Assembly: GCA_947631275.1 (NCBI GenBank)
Contig: CANRKR010000024.1
Location: forward strand, 1-32,305
Source of the DNA: an uncultured Akkermansia sp.
GTDB lineage: Bacteria; Verrucomicrobiota; Verrucomicrobiia; Verrucomicrobiales; Akkermansiaceae
Reading direction: 5' to 3'
Length of the DNA: 32,305 nucleotides
This document shows positions 7,684 through 14,930 of the stretch, in pieces; positions within the stretch are counted from its first letter, which is position 1; every line of letters begins with the position of its first letter. A program made the translations under genes and the position numbers. The notes below the pieces were generated by a model. That model was not told the DNA's origin, ran no database searches, and saw nothing but the letters and a program-made list of their open reading frames with translations.

Positions 7684-8530
7684 GCAAAAAAATCTTTTTT
7701 ATCTTGTACCGGACTGGCCTGCATGCTATAGTACACTTGCTGCTGTTCTCGTGACACGCGGTACACAAGCCCGGACCGTTGTAATTTAACAAGGGGCATT
7801 CAAGCGCAGGGTTTCATGTTCCGTCCCTCGTGGATACCTCAGGCAAACCCGGCTCCGCACCCACCTGAACTATGGGAACGTGGCTTCCCCACCGCTGACG
7901 AGACAGCGGCACTGTTTTTTCCCCGAAACAGACGTCCCTCGATATCTGAGGCAATCCAGCCTCTGATGATTTAACAAAAGATCTTTTTTCTTCGTAGCGC
8001 ACTGACTTGCATGCCACAGTGCACCGCTGATGTTCTCTTTTATGTCTGAGACAATGCAACTTCTGACGATTTAATAAAAAATGTTTTCCCCTCATACCGC
8101 ACTGACTCACAAGCCATAGTGTACCTGCTGATGCTCTCGTATACTTCAGGCAAACCCGGCTTCCCCATCGTCGACGAAACAGCGGCGCTGTTTTTTCCCC
8201 GAAACAGACCTTTTTTGATGTCTGAAGCAATGCAGCCCCTGATGATTTAACAAAAAATATTTTCCCCTCGGACCGCACTGACTTGCATGCCATAGTGCAC
8301 CTTGCTGATGTTCTCTTTTACGTCTAAGGCAATGCAACTCCTGACGATTTAACAAAAATATTTTTTTTCTCATACCGCACTGACTCACACGCCACAGTGC
8401 ACCTGCTGATGCCCTCGTATGCTTCAGGCAACCACGGCTTCCCCACCGCCGCCGAAACAGCGGCGCCGTTTTTTCCCCGGAACAGACCTTTTTTGATGTC
8501 TGAGGCAATGCAACCTCTGACAATTTAACA
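7676..8530. repeat. Three composite repeats of alternating short and long units
   Basis: A recurring start motif, (g)atttaacaaaa followed by a T-run, occurs near 7680, 7785, 7967, 8068, 8244, 8346 and 8522, with gaps of about 105, 182, 101, 176, 102 and 176 bases. Short and long units therefore alternate, giving three composites of ~277-287 bp. Each unit begins with the A/T motif and an inverted repeat of the form GCACTG-N12-CAGTGC (clearest at 8000-8023). Long units add ~75 bases with a GC-rich palindrome next to a T-run (aacagcggcgctgtttttt near 8178-8196). Copies 2 and 3 are most alike; copy 1 is diverged. No gene is credible here. Confidence 0.85.
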
Positions 8531-8541
8531 AAATGCGATTG

Positions 8542-8558
8542 CCGTCCTCTCAGAACGG
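8542..8558 (-). terminator. Possible terminator of the AGCS symporter gene
   Basis: On the minus strand, 14 bases after the symporter stop codon, CCGTTCT and AGGACGG form a 7-bp stem with one G-T pair around a GAG loop. The following bases include only a short T-run (ATTTTG), so this is a modest terminator candidate. Confidence 0.4.
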
Positions 8559-8571
8559 ACTGAGCCGGGCC

Positions 8572-9963
8572 TTACTCCTCCATTCCGCTTACCCGGGTGT
8601 CCACCTCATCCAATCGCTTTTGCCACAGGTAATAGCGCGTTTGGGAAACCAACACCCCCGACAACGCAATCATGCACACGAGATTCGGAAGGGCCATGAG
8701 CCCGTTCGCACAGTCCGCAAAGTTCCATACAATAGTACTTCTGGGCGCCACACAGCCTAAAAATACCGCCAACACCCATACCACACGGTATGGCAGAATC
8801 AGCTTTTGTCCTCCCAGATAGGTTAGGGTCTGCTCCCCAAAGTACGACCACCCCAGCAAAGTGGATATCACGAAGGTGGTCAGGCTGATCGTGAGTAACC
8901 ATGAACACACACTGCCCGCACTTGCAAAAGCGCGATAGGTGAGCATGCCTCCTTCCCCACTTGCAATGTCGGGTGAAGCCAGCAAACAGATGGTGAGCGT
9001 TAATCCCGTGAGTGAGCATATCACCACCGTGTCCCAAAACGGACCGGTGGAGGAGACAAGCGCCTGTTGAACCGCATTAGGTGTGCGTGCCGATGCGGAA
9101 ACGATGGGAGATGAGCCCATGCCTGCCTCATTGGAGAAGAGGCCGCGTCGCACGCCGATCTGCATGGCAAGCATAATTGTGGAACCGATGAATCCTCCGG
9201 TTGCGGCCTGTTGCTGAAATGCCGAGCAACAGATGAGTTTCACTGCCGGCCACACGTATTCAAGATTCGAACCGATGAGTATGGCACAGCCAACCATGTA
9301 GATGACTGCCATGCTCGGTACGCAGGTCGTGCATACGCGCGATATCCCCTTCAACCCGAAGAGCAGCACCACCGCTACCAGTACAGTCAATGCCAATCCG
9401 GTCTGCCAGGCCTCAATGTGCAGCGGGCATGCCGAAAGCACGCCCGCTACAGCGTTCGCTTGGGTAATATTGCCGATGCCAAAGGCAGCCAATGCTGTGA
9501 ACACGGCAAAAATCACCGCAAGCCATTTGCACTGCATTCCTCGTTCAATAGCATACATCGGGCCTCCCACAATATGCCCCTGTTCGTTACGCACGCGATA
9601 GCGGATGGCAAGCAGACTTTCGGCGTACCTCGTGGACATGCCAAGTACACCCGTCACCATGCACCAAAACACAGCTCCGGGTCCGCCTGTAGCCACAGCC
9701 GTCGCCACGCCTACAACATTGCCCGTGCCCACATTGGCTGCCAGCGATACCATCAGTGAACCAAAATGAGAGATTCTGCCCTCCCCATGGCATCCCACAA
9801 AATAGTAGCGTAATGCTGTAAAAATATACCTCTGCGGAAAACGCAGAAGCAATGTCAAATACAAATGCGTACCCAACAATCCAAAAAATAGCACATAGCC
9901 CCACAGCCAATCACTCGTCTGCGCCAGGAGTTCATCTATCGCCTCCACAAACACCTCGCGCAT
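8572..9963 (-). CDS. AGCS family sodium/alanine (glycine) symporter
   Basis: About 463 residues, close to the usual AGCS length of 450-500, with around 10-11 hydrophobic segments. Family hallmarks are the N-terminal A-A-N-V-G-T-G-N-V-V-G-V-A-T-A segment, G-G-P-G-A-V-F-W-C-M, T-R-Y-A-E-S, G-G-P-M-Y-A-I-E-R-G, and L-F-S-N-E-A-G-M-G-S-S-P-I. It should import a small neutral amino acid with Na+ or H+ at the inner membrane; substrate cannot be set from sequence. An in-frame TTG at 9990 is itself part of a strong -35 box, so it is not the start. ATG 9963 overlaps the -10 box, so GTG 9954 at the predicted transcription start is a serious alternative. Confidence 0.9.
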   Translation of the reverse strand: MREVFVEAIDELLAQTSDWLWGYVLFFGLLGTHLYLTLLLRFPQRYIFTALRYYFVGCHGEGRISHFGSLMVSLAANVGTGNVVGVATAVATGGPGAVFWCMVTGVLGMSTRYAESLLAIRYRVRNEQGHIVGGPMYAIERGMQCKWLAVIFAVFTALAAFGIGNITQANAVAGVLSACPLHIEAWQTGLALTVLVAVVLLFGLKGISRVCTTCVPSMAVIYMVGCAILIGSNLEYVWPAVKLICCSAFQQQAATGGFIGSTIMLAMQIGVRRGLFSNEAGMGSSPIVSASARTPNAVQQALVSSTGPFWDTVVICSLTGLTLTICLLASPDIASGEGGMLTYRAFASAGSVCSWLLTISLTTFVISTLLGWSYFGEQTLTYLGGQKLILPYRVVWVLAVFLGCVAPRSTIVWNFADCANGLMALPNLVCMIALSGVLVSQTRYYLWQKRLDEVDTRVSGMEE

Positions 9964-9990
9964 TGTACTTGCCCGCTTCCCACATGTCAA
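9962..9990 (-). promoter_or_regulatory. Promoter of the AGCS symporter gene
   Basis: On the minus strand TTGACA (9990-9985), a 17-base spacer and TACAAT (9967-9962) form a near-consensus sigma-70 promoter. The -10 box overlaps ATG 9963-9961. The predicted +1 near 9955 falls next to GTG 9954, suggesting a leaderless message. Confidence 0.65.
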
Positions 9991-10067
9991 GCTGTGACTT
10001 GCTTCTATACATCCAATTCTGCCCCTGGGTTTTCAAATGCGCCTGCCCGGCGGCTTGTTCCCAGGGA

Positions 10068-10096
10068 TTGACAAATCGGGCTTTAACGTGTATAAA
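10068..10096 (+). promoter_or_regulatory. Promoter of argS
   Basis: TTGACA (10068-10073), a 17-base spacer and TATAAA (10091-10096) form a strong sigma-70 promoter. The predicted start near 10103 leaves a leader of about 23 bases before ATG 10126. Confidence 0.75.
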
Positions 10097-10125
10097 GACT
10101 GCTCTATTATACGTTAGCGGGCATC

Positions 10126-11889
10126 ATGACCATTCAGGAAACACTCTCCCGGCATCTGCAGATTGCATTAAAAAATTTACTCGGTGACGAATTGCCGGCG
10201 TCGTACAGGACAAACGTTGAAGTAGCCCAGGATTTGCGCTATGGAGATTACCAGAGCAACGCTGCTATGGCGCTGGCGCGTCAGATCAAAAAGAATCCAC
10301 GCTCCCTTGCTGAGGATATCGTCCGGAGCCTCGGCGAGCTTCCGGAAGCTGAAACAGAAATCGCCGGTCCGGGTTTCATCAATTTCCGCGTGCGCCCATC
10401 TTTCTTCGCGCAAACGCTCTTTTCGATGCTCCGTGATCCGCGTCTGGGCGTCGCTGTAACTGAACACCCGAAAACGATTGTCATTGATTTCTCCGCCCCT
10501 AATGTCGCCAAACCCATGCATATCGGTCATATCCGATCGACGATTATCGGCGATACACTCGCCCGTATTGCACGTTTCATGGGAAACAATGTGATCACCG
10601 ACAACCATATCGGTGACTGGGGTACGCAATTCGGGATGATTCTCTGGGGTTGGAAACATAAGCTGCAGCCGGATCTGCTCGAAAAAGACCCTATCGCAAC
10701 TCTTCTGCAAGTCTATAAGGACGTCAATGCTCTCTGTAAGGAACAACCTGACGTGCTCGAAGAATGTAAGGCCGAACTCGTCAAGCTCCAGAGCGGCGAC
10801 GACGAAAACCTCGAAATATGGAAACGCTGCATCCGGCTCACAAAAATTGGACTCGAAAAAATCTATAGCCGGCTCGATATCCACTTCGATTACTGGCTCG
10901 GGGAAAGTTTTTACAACGACGCACTCGCCCCACTTGTGCAAAACCTCATAGATACCGGTATCGCACGTGAAAGCGATGGCGCCATCTGCGTCTTCTCCGA
11001 CGGCTTTCACCGGCCTCAACAGGATCCTTTCCTCGTGTCAAAGGATGGTCAATGGCTCCCCGTACCGGCTATCATTCGCAAGGCCGACGGCGGTTTCCTG
11101 TATGCCACCACCGATCTCGCCACACTCGATTACCGCATTAATCATTTCCACGCTGATTCCATCTGGTACGTTGTGGGCGCTGCCCAGGATAAACACTTCA
11201 AACAAATTTTTGATGTCCAGCGCATGCGCGGCATCAACGGCGATTTCCGCCACGTCGCTTTCGGCTCTATTCTCGGTAAAGACCGACGTCCCTTCAAAAC
11301 TCGCGACGGCGAAACAGTGAATCTTCAGGATGTCATTGATGAGGCCATCGAGCGCGCAGGTCGGGTCGTGCGCGAGAAAAACCCAACCCTCCCTCAGGAA
11401 GAACAGAAGAGCATCGCCCAGGCTGTCGGTATCGGCGCTATCAAGTTTGCAGAACTCTCCCAGAATCGTTTGAGCGATTATATCTTCGACTGGGATAAAA
11501 TGCTCGCCCTCACCGGTGATACCGCTCCTTACCTCCAGAATTCTTTCGTTCGCGTTTGCTCTATCTTCCGTAAAACAAATACGAATTTTGAATCAATTTC
11601 CACGGATGCGCCTCCTGTTCTTCATCATGAGGCGGAATTGCAACTTGCAAGACTTCTTGTGCGCTTTGGCGAAGTTGTGCCGGCTATCCTCGATGATTGT
11701 CGACCGAATCTTCTCGCTTCTTACCTCTATGACCTCGCACGCTCATTCCACAGCTTCTATGAAGCCTGCCCGGTCCTGCGCAGCGAAGGATCAGAGCGGG
11801 AAAGCCGCCTCGTCCTCTGCGCTCTCACCGCTCGTGTCCTTAAACAGGGTATGAGTCTGCTCGGTATTACGCTGCCGGAAAGAATGTGA
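10126..11889 (+). CDS. argS: Arginine--tRNA ligase
   Basis: 587 residues, the normal length for class I ArgRS, which charges tRNA-Arg in the cytoplasm. The N-terminal additional domain covers about residues 1-100. The HIGH motif is in A-P-N-V-A-K-P-M-H-I-G-H near residue 130. The KMSKS equivalent is the ArgRS-typical G-K-D-R-R-P-F-K-T-R-D-G-E near 383-396. The DALR anticodon-binding domain forms the last ~120 residues and ends L-P-E-R-M. It is a single gene with its own promoter, divergent from the symporter. Its TGA is followed four bases later by a parS palindrome. Confidence 0.97.
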   Translation: MTIQETLSRHLQIALKNLLGDELPASYRTNVEVAQDLRYGDYQSNAAMALARQIKKNPRSLAEDIVRSLGELPEAETEIAGPGFINFRVRPSFFAQTLFSMLRDPRLGVAVTEHPKTIVIDFSAPNVAKPMHIGHIRSTIIGDTLARIARFMGNNVITDNHIGDWGTQFGMILWGWKHKLQPDLLEKDPIATLLQVYKDVNALCKEQPDVLEECKAELVKLQSGDDENLEIWKRCIRLTKIGLEKIYSRLDIHFDYWLGESFYNDALAPLVQNLIDTGIARESDGAICVFSDGFHRPQQDPFLVSKDGQWLPVPAIIRKADGGFLYATTDLATLDYRINHFHADSIWYVVGAAQDKHFKQIFDVQRMRGINGDFRHVAFGSILGKDRRPFKTRDGETVNLQDVIDEAIERAGRVVREKNPTLPQEEQKSIAQAVGIGAIKFAELSQNRLSDYIFDWDKMLALTGDTAPYLQNSFVRVCSIFRKTNTNFESISTDAPPVLHHEAELQLARLLVRFGEVVPAILDDCRPNLLASYLYDLARSFHSFYEACPVLRSEGSERESRLVLCALTARVLKQGMSLLGITLPERM

Positions 11890-11893
11890 TTTT

Positions 11894-11909
11894 TGTTTCA
11901 CGTGGAACA
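11894..11909. other. parS centromere site (ParB-binding palindrome)
   Basis: The 16-mer TGTTTCACGTGGAACA is one base from the palindromic chromosomal parS TGTTTCACGTGAAACA; its right half equals the half-site of the Pseudomonas-type TGTTCCACGTGGAACA. It lies between the argS stop and a long hairpin, in non-coding DNA. ParB loads onto such sites to organise and segregate the origin region. No parA or parB lies in the window and I saw no second site. Confidence 0.88.
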
Positions 11910-11943
11910 AAAAATAATCACTTCTGGGGATATATAAAAAAGA

Positions 11944-12030
11944 CCATCCCGTTTTCTATCCTCTCCTGTTCAATTAATTCTCCGGATGGATTTTCGGAGG
12001 GAGTTCAGGGAGGATATGAAGACGGGATGG
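11944..12030. other. Long imperfect hairpin with 25-base arms
   Basis: The arm at 11944-11968 pairs with 12006-12030 over nearly its full length, with one G-T pair and two single-base bulges (blocks CCATCCCGT/ACGGGATGG and TATCCTC-CCTG/CAGG-GAGGATA). The 37-base tip holds a small CTCCG/CGGAG hairpin at about 11980-11999. It lies between convergent argS and a beta-barrel gene. It is longer than a usual terminator and lacks a T-run. A structured RNA, a small miniature element or a bidirectional termination structure are all possible. Confidence 0.7.
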
Positions 12031-12040
12031 GTGTTATTCT

Positions 12041-12065
12041 CCTCTGCCGGAAAAAAGGGCAGGGG
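12041..12065. other. Hairpin between the convergent genes
   Basis: CCTCTGCC (12041-12048) pairs with GGCAGGGG (12058-12065), 8 bp with one G-T pair, around a purine loop. It follows the longer hairpin and precedes the 3' end of the leftward gene at 12085. No T-run follows the stem on either strand. Confidence 0.45.
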
Positions 12066-12084
12066 TGCAGGTGTTTCTGGTGAA

Positions 12085-12720
12085 TTAGAAGTCAAGACAC
12101 ACGCCGAGACGCACGCAATGGAAAAGCTGAGAGCGTGTGCCTATTCCATCATCTCCGCCGATACTTGGCTCAGCCGTTGATCCGAAAAATTGGTAAGCAA
12201 CGTACAGATCGAAGTGACGACTCAGATCAAAGCGTAAGCCGGCCTCAGCAGAATAAGCAAAGCCGTATTCCGATCCGTGATAGCGCTGACGACCGTCTAT
12301 GTCATCGAGCATCTTGATCTTGACGCTTTCATTGATGACACCGGCATTAACGCCGATAAAACCGGAGGTGTACTCACCCATACGATGCGTGAAACGATAG
12401 CCGGGCATGAGGTAGAAGTTGTTCATACGAGCCTTCAGCTTGGTATCATCAAAGTATGTTTCCGAATCAGACCCGGTCGCAAAACCAAAACGCAGGTTGA
12501 ACGACGAGTGATCGCTGACCTTGTACACGCCGGTGAGATCGACGCCGATCGTATCAACCCGCGGTGTATCAAATCCATCGGCTTTGATGATATCGCGAGC
12601 GGCGAAGTTATAGCCCACGGCCAATTCCATGGAATAGGGATTAGCAGGTTCTACAACAGTATATGTGCCGGCCATGGCAGGCATGGCGAGGGCAGCCAAA
12701 GCGAACAATGCTTTTTTCAT
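12085..12720 (-). CDS. Small outer-membrane beta-barrel protein
   Basis: 211 residues. The start is the ATG at 12720, which gives a clean signal peptide (M-K-K then A/L-rich, cleavage after A-M-A, residue ~17) and lies downstream of a good promoter; the frame is open further upstream. The mature protein is about 190 residues of alternating polar/hydrophobic strands rich in G, Y and F, such as E-L-A-V-G-Y-N-F, F-N-L-R-F-G-F-A-T-G and H-F-D-L-Y-V-A-Y-Q-F-F, ending L-G-V-C-L-D-F with the terminal phenylalanine usual for BAM substrates. It is probably an 8-strand OmpA/OmpW-like barrel. No specific family or ligand can be named. Confidence 0.75.
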   Translation of the reverse strand: MKKALFALAALAMPAMAGTYTVVEPANPYSMELAVGYNFAARDIIKADGFDTPRVDTIGVDLTGVYKVSDHSSFNLRFGFATGSDSETYFDDTKLKARMNNFYLMPGYRFTHRMGEYTSGFIGVNAGVINESVKIKMLDDIDGRQRYHGSEYGFAYSAEAGLRFDLSRHFDLYVAYQFFGSTAEPSIGGDDGIGTRSQLFHCVRLGVCLDF

Positions 12721-12783
12721 GGTATTTTTTATCGTTTTTTTTGTCCGTGAGCTGCAAAACTTCTTGCAGTCAAGGTTACGCAG

Positions 12784-12813
12784 ATTGTACCCGTAACAAA
12801 TTCGATTTGTCAA
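12784..12813 (-). promoter_or_regulatory. Promoter of the beta-barrel gene
   Basis: On the minus strand TTGACA (12813-12808), an 18-base spacer and TACAAT (12789-12784) form a strong sigma-70 promoter. The predicted leader is about 57 bases. The sequence just upstream of the -35 (12814-12850) is very A/T-rich, like an UP element. Confidence 0.7.
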
Positions 12814-12821
12814 GACACCTT

Positions 12822-12860
12822 AATCTAATAATTAATCATTATATATCAATATGTTAGATT
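12822..12860. promoter_or_regulatory. AT-rich inverted repeat upstream of the beta-barrel promoter
   Basis: AATCTAA (12822-12828) and TTAGATT (12854-12860) form a perfect 7-bp inverted repeat separated by 25 almost purely A/T bases, just upstream of the -35 box. It could bind a regulator or add UP-element activity; this is conjecture. Confidence 0.35.
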
Positions 12861-12956
12861 GAAATACAACGTACAAAATTCCCCGCCCAAAAAACCAAAT
12901 TTGTTAACGAATGTTAGGATCTTTCCACCCGCATCTCGCGCCTCAAAACCTCGCAC

Positions 12957-12986
12957 TTGACAAGGAAGAATAGTGAATGGTACTCT
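12957..12986 (+). promoter_or_regulatory. Promoter of the lipoprotein gene
   Basis: TTGACA (12957-12962), an 18-base spacer and TACTCT (12981-12986). The -10 ends six bases before ATG 12993, so the predicted +1 coincides with the start codon. Confidence 0.55.
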
Positions 12987-12992
12987 GAGAAC

Positions 12993-13610
12993 ATGATGAG
13001 GAGCATTTTCAGAGTGAGTGTTGTCCTTCTGCTCATGCTGTGCAGTTCCTGCGCGTACATACAAACCCACAAAAACGTGGAAGAAATGGGAAGCTACTAC
13101 ACGGGTCATTTACTCGCCAGGGAACAGATAGAACTCGTAAAAAGCAGGGGACAATGGTACATCGGTGCGGAGGCAGCTCGATTTCGCCTGAAGTATCCCA
13201 TGCTGCACGATTCAGTTTTCCGAAAACTGGGAAATTACCCGTCATTTGAAAAAATCAGTCGGAAAGGACAGACAGAATACCATCCCATCTCTTCTTATGT
13301 TGCCGGCGTCCTTCAAAATCCGACCGGATATTTCGATATGCAGGGATTAGCTCAGGAAATAGCGAAAACACCCGGAACATGGGGAAAATCGTTACCCGAT
13401 AAACAACGCTACTCTATCCACGCCGAATTGCCATCAAAGCCCTTCCAAATGGAGGAGCATCGTGTCCCAGAAAAAAAGAAGCCTCTCGCCCTTCTCTTTG
13501 GAAAGCTCGATTTCATCGTCATCGATATTCCGGGAACTCTCCTTTACAACACCGCTATTCCTTTGATGGCTCCCTTTGTCTTCTTTTATGAATTTTATCA
13601 TGAAAATTGA
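12993..13610 (+). CDS. Putative lipoprotein, unknown function
   Basis: 205 residues. ATG 12993 (or 12996) gives a lipoprotein signal: M-M-R then a V/L-rich core and the lipobox L-C-S-S-C with Cys20. The mature part is basic, with no recognised domain. Near the C-terminus L-D-F-I-V-I-D-I-P-G-T-L-L-Y-N-T-A-I-P-L precedes a hydrophobic, aromatic end. That tail is loosely like the YceK/YidQ family, whose members end with a D-x-P-x-S-x-x-x-D-T-x-x-x-P pattern; I treat this as suggestive only. It is monocistronic, with a strong promoter directly at the start codon. Likely attached to the outer membrane. Confidence 0.65.
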   Translation: MMRSIFRVSVVLLLMLCSSCAYIQTHKNVEEMGSYYTGHLLAREQIELVKSRGQWYIGAEAARFRLKYPMLHDSVFRKLGNYPSFEKISRKGQTEYHPISSYVAGVLQNPTGYFDMQGLAQEIAKTPGTWGKSLPDKQRYSIHAELPSKPFQMEEHRVPEKKKPLALLFGKLDFIVIDIPGTLLYNTAIPLMAPFVFFYEFYHEN

Positions 13611-13856
13611 TAATCAAAGAATAAGAAGTTATTAAGAGAAATGATGAATAAATCTGTGAATAAGTTGTGAAAACCGGTAAACAAGTAAAATTTATTCTCT
13701 CTTATTTTACTGTTATTCGCAGTATATTTACTATTTGATTTTACCGTAAGAAACAGATAATTAATCTCAAAATAAAAGTATTCACATAAACTGTCCACCA
13801 TAAGAAGAGGAGATAAAGAATTTCTTTTATACTTTAATCACCTCACGCATCTCTCC
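13611..13856. other. AT-rich gap with DnaA-box-like motifs
   Basis: No gene is seen. The stretch is strongly A/T-rich, especially 13680-13780. On the minus strand TTATTCACA (13663-13655) fits the DnaA box consensus TTWTNCACA fully. GTTTTCACA (minus, 13674-13666) and GTATTCACA (plus, 13778-13786) each differ at one base. Such a mix of boxes and an AT-rich block can occur at a replication origin, and a parS site lies 1.7 kb away, but three boxes in AT-rich DNA can also arise by chance. It also carries the start region of ribD. Confidence 0.35.
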
Positions 13857-14930
13857 ATGAAATCACCCTTTAAGACAGACAAAGCTCAGGCGCTCCGAGA
13901 TGAGGCACGCGTGTTGCAAGCTTTGGATCTGGCACGTCTCGGATTGGGGATGACGAGTCCTAATCCTCCCGTTGGCGCTGTCATTTACAAAGAAGACAGG
14001 TTTTTGGGAAGCGGATACCACCACAGGGCAGGGGAACCTCATGCGGAACGTATGGCACTGGCGGATGCCTTAGCGAGGGGGCATGGCGATGATCTCAAAG
14101 GCTCCACCCTTTACGTGACCCTGGAGCCTTGCTCAAGTTATGGAAAGACGCCGCCATGCACGCAGGCAATCATTGATGTCGGAATCAAACGAGTAGTTTA
14201 CGGGGTAGTTGACCCCGATGCGAGACACAGAGGGCGTGCGAACGCTCTTTTGGAAGCGGAGGGGATAGAGGTGCAGGGAGGGGTGGCAGAAAAGGCTTGC
14301 CGGGATTTTTTGAGGCCCTGGCTGCATGCAGTGAGAACAGGGTGTCCCTGGGTGATTGCCAAGATGGGCGCCACGCTGGACGGCAGAATCGTGAGGTGGG
14401 GAAACCAGCACCAAATCAGCGGAAGAGAGGCACTGGAGTATGTTCACCGTCTGAGGTTGCAGAGCGATGCCATTCTGGTGGGCGGTCGGACGGTGAGAAC
14501 AGATAATCCGCAGTTGACAATACGATTTGGGGTAGAGATGCCGGAGGGTAAAAAGCAACCATGGAGAGTTGTCTTTACACAGAGTGTGAAAAATTTGCCA
14601 CTTGATGCCAGGATTTTTACGGATGAGTACTCGGAACGTACTCTCGTATACGAATGTGTTGATGATTTTCAGGGTGTTCTACATGAATTGCATGAAAAAT
14701 ACGGCGTCGTGACATTACTTCTGGAATTTGGAGGACATCTTTTGCGCGAGTGGCTGGAACGTGATCTCGTGCAGGAATGGGTGCAGATTATCTCTCCTTA
14801 TATCGGCGGCGGCAATGAATTACTGCTTTCCGGGAATGATTTGAAGACTGAGAGGCAGCTTTTTGATATCCGTACGCAACAATTTGGAAAGGATTTTATA
14901 ATCAGAGGTTTGTTGCACGGGGAATCATAA
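13857..14930 (+). CDS. ribD: Bifunctional riboflavin biosynthesis deaminase/reductase RibD
   Basis: 357 residues, the usual RibD length. It carries out the second and third steps of riboflavin synthesis: deamination of the pyrimidine intermediate, then NADPH-dependent reduction of its ribosyl side chain. The N-terminal deaminase domain (about 12-150) shows N-P-P-V-G-A-V, zinc ligand H62 in H-A-E, and C92 and C101 in P-C-S-S-Y-G-K-T-P-P-C. The reductase domain (about 160-357) shows A-T-L-D-G-R and S-D-A-I-L-V-G-G-R-T-V-x-x-D-N-P-x-L. No Shine-Dalgarno precedes the ATG. No other rib gene is adjacent. Its TAA overlaps the stop of convergent mfd by 6 bases. Confidence 0.95.
   Translation: MKSPFKTDKAQALRDEARVLQALDLARLGLGMTSPNPPVGAVIYKEDRFLGSGYHHRAGEPHAERMALADALARGHGDDLKGSTLYVTLEPCSSYGKTPPCTQAIIDVGIKRVVYGVVDPDARHRGRANALLEAEGIEVQGGVAEKACRDFLRPWLHAVRTGCPWVIAKMGATLDGRIVRWGNQHQISGREALEYVHRLRLQSDAILVGGRTVRTDNPQLTIRFGVEMPEGKKQPWRVVFTQSVKNLPLDARIFTDEYSERTLVYECVDDFQGVLHELHEKYGVVTLLLEFGGHLLREWLERDLVQEWVQIISPYIGGGNELLLSGNDLKTERQLFDIRTQQFGKDFIIRGLLHGES

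Noticed and set aside
7814..8523. Two overlapping minus-strand frames of 159 and 125 codons with similar peptides
   Set aside because: They fall wholly in the composite repeats; similar peptides reflect the DNA repeats, and the periods are not multiples of three, so frame is not kept between copies.
11886..12083. 65-codon plus-strand frame after argS
   Set aside because: It runs through the parS site and the long hairpin, overlaps the argS stop and has no ribosome-binding site or family likeness.
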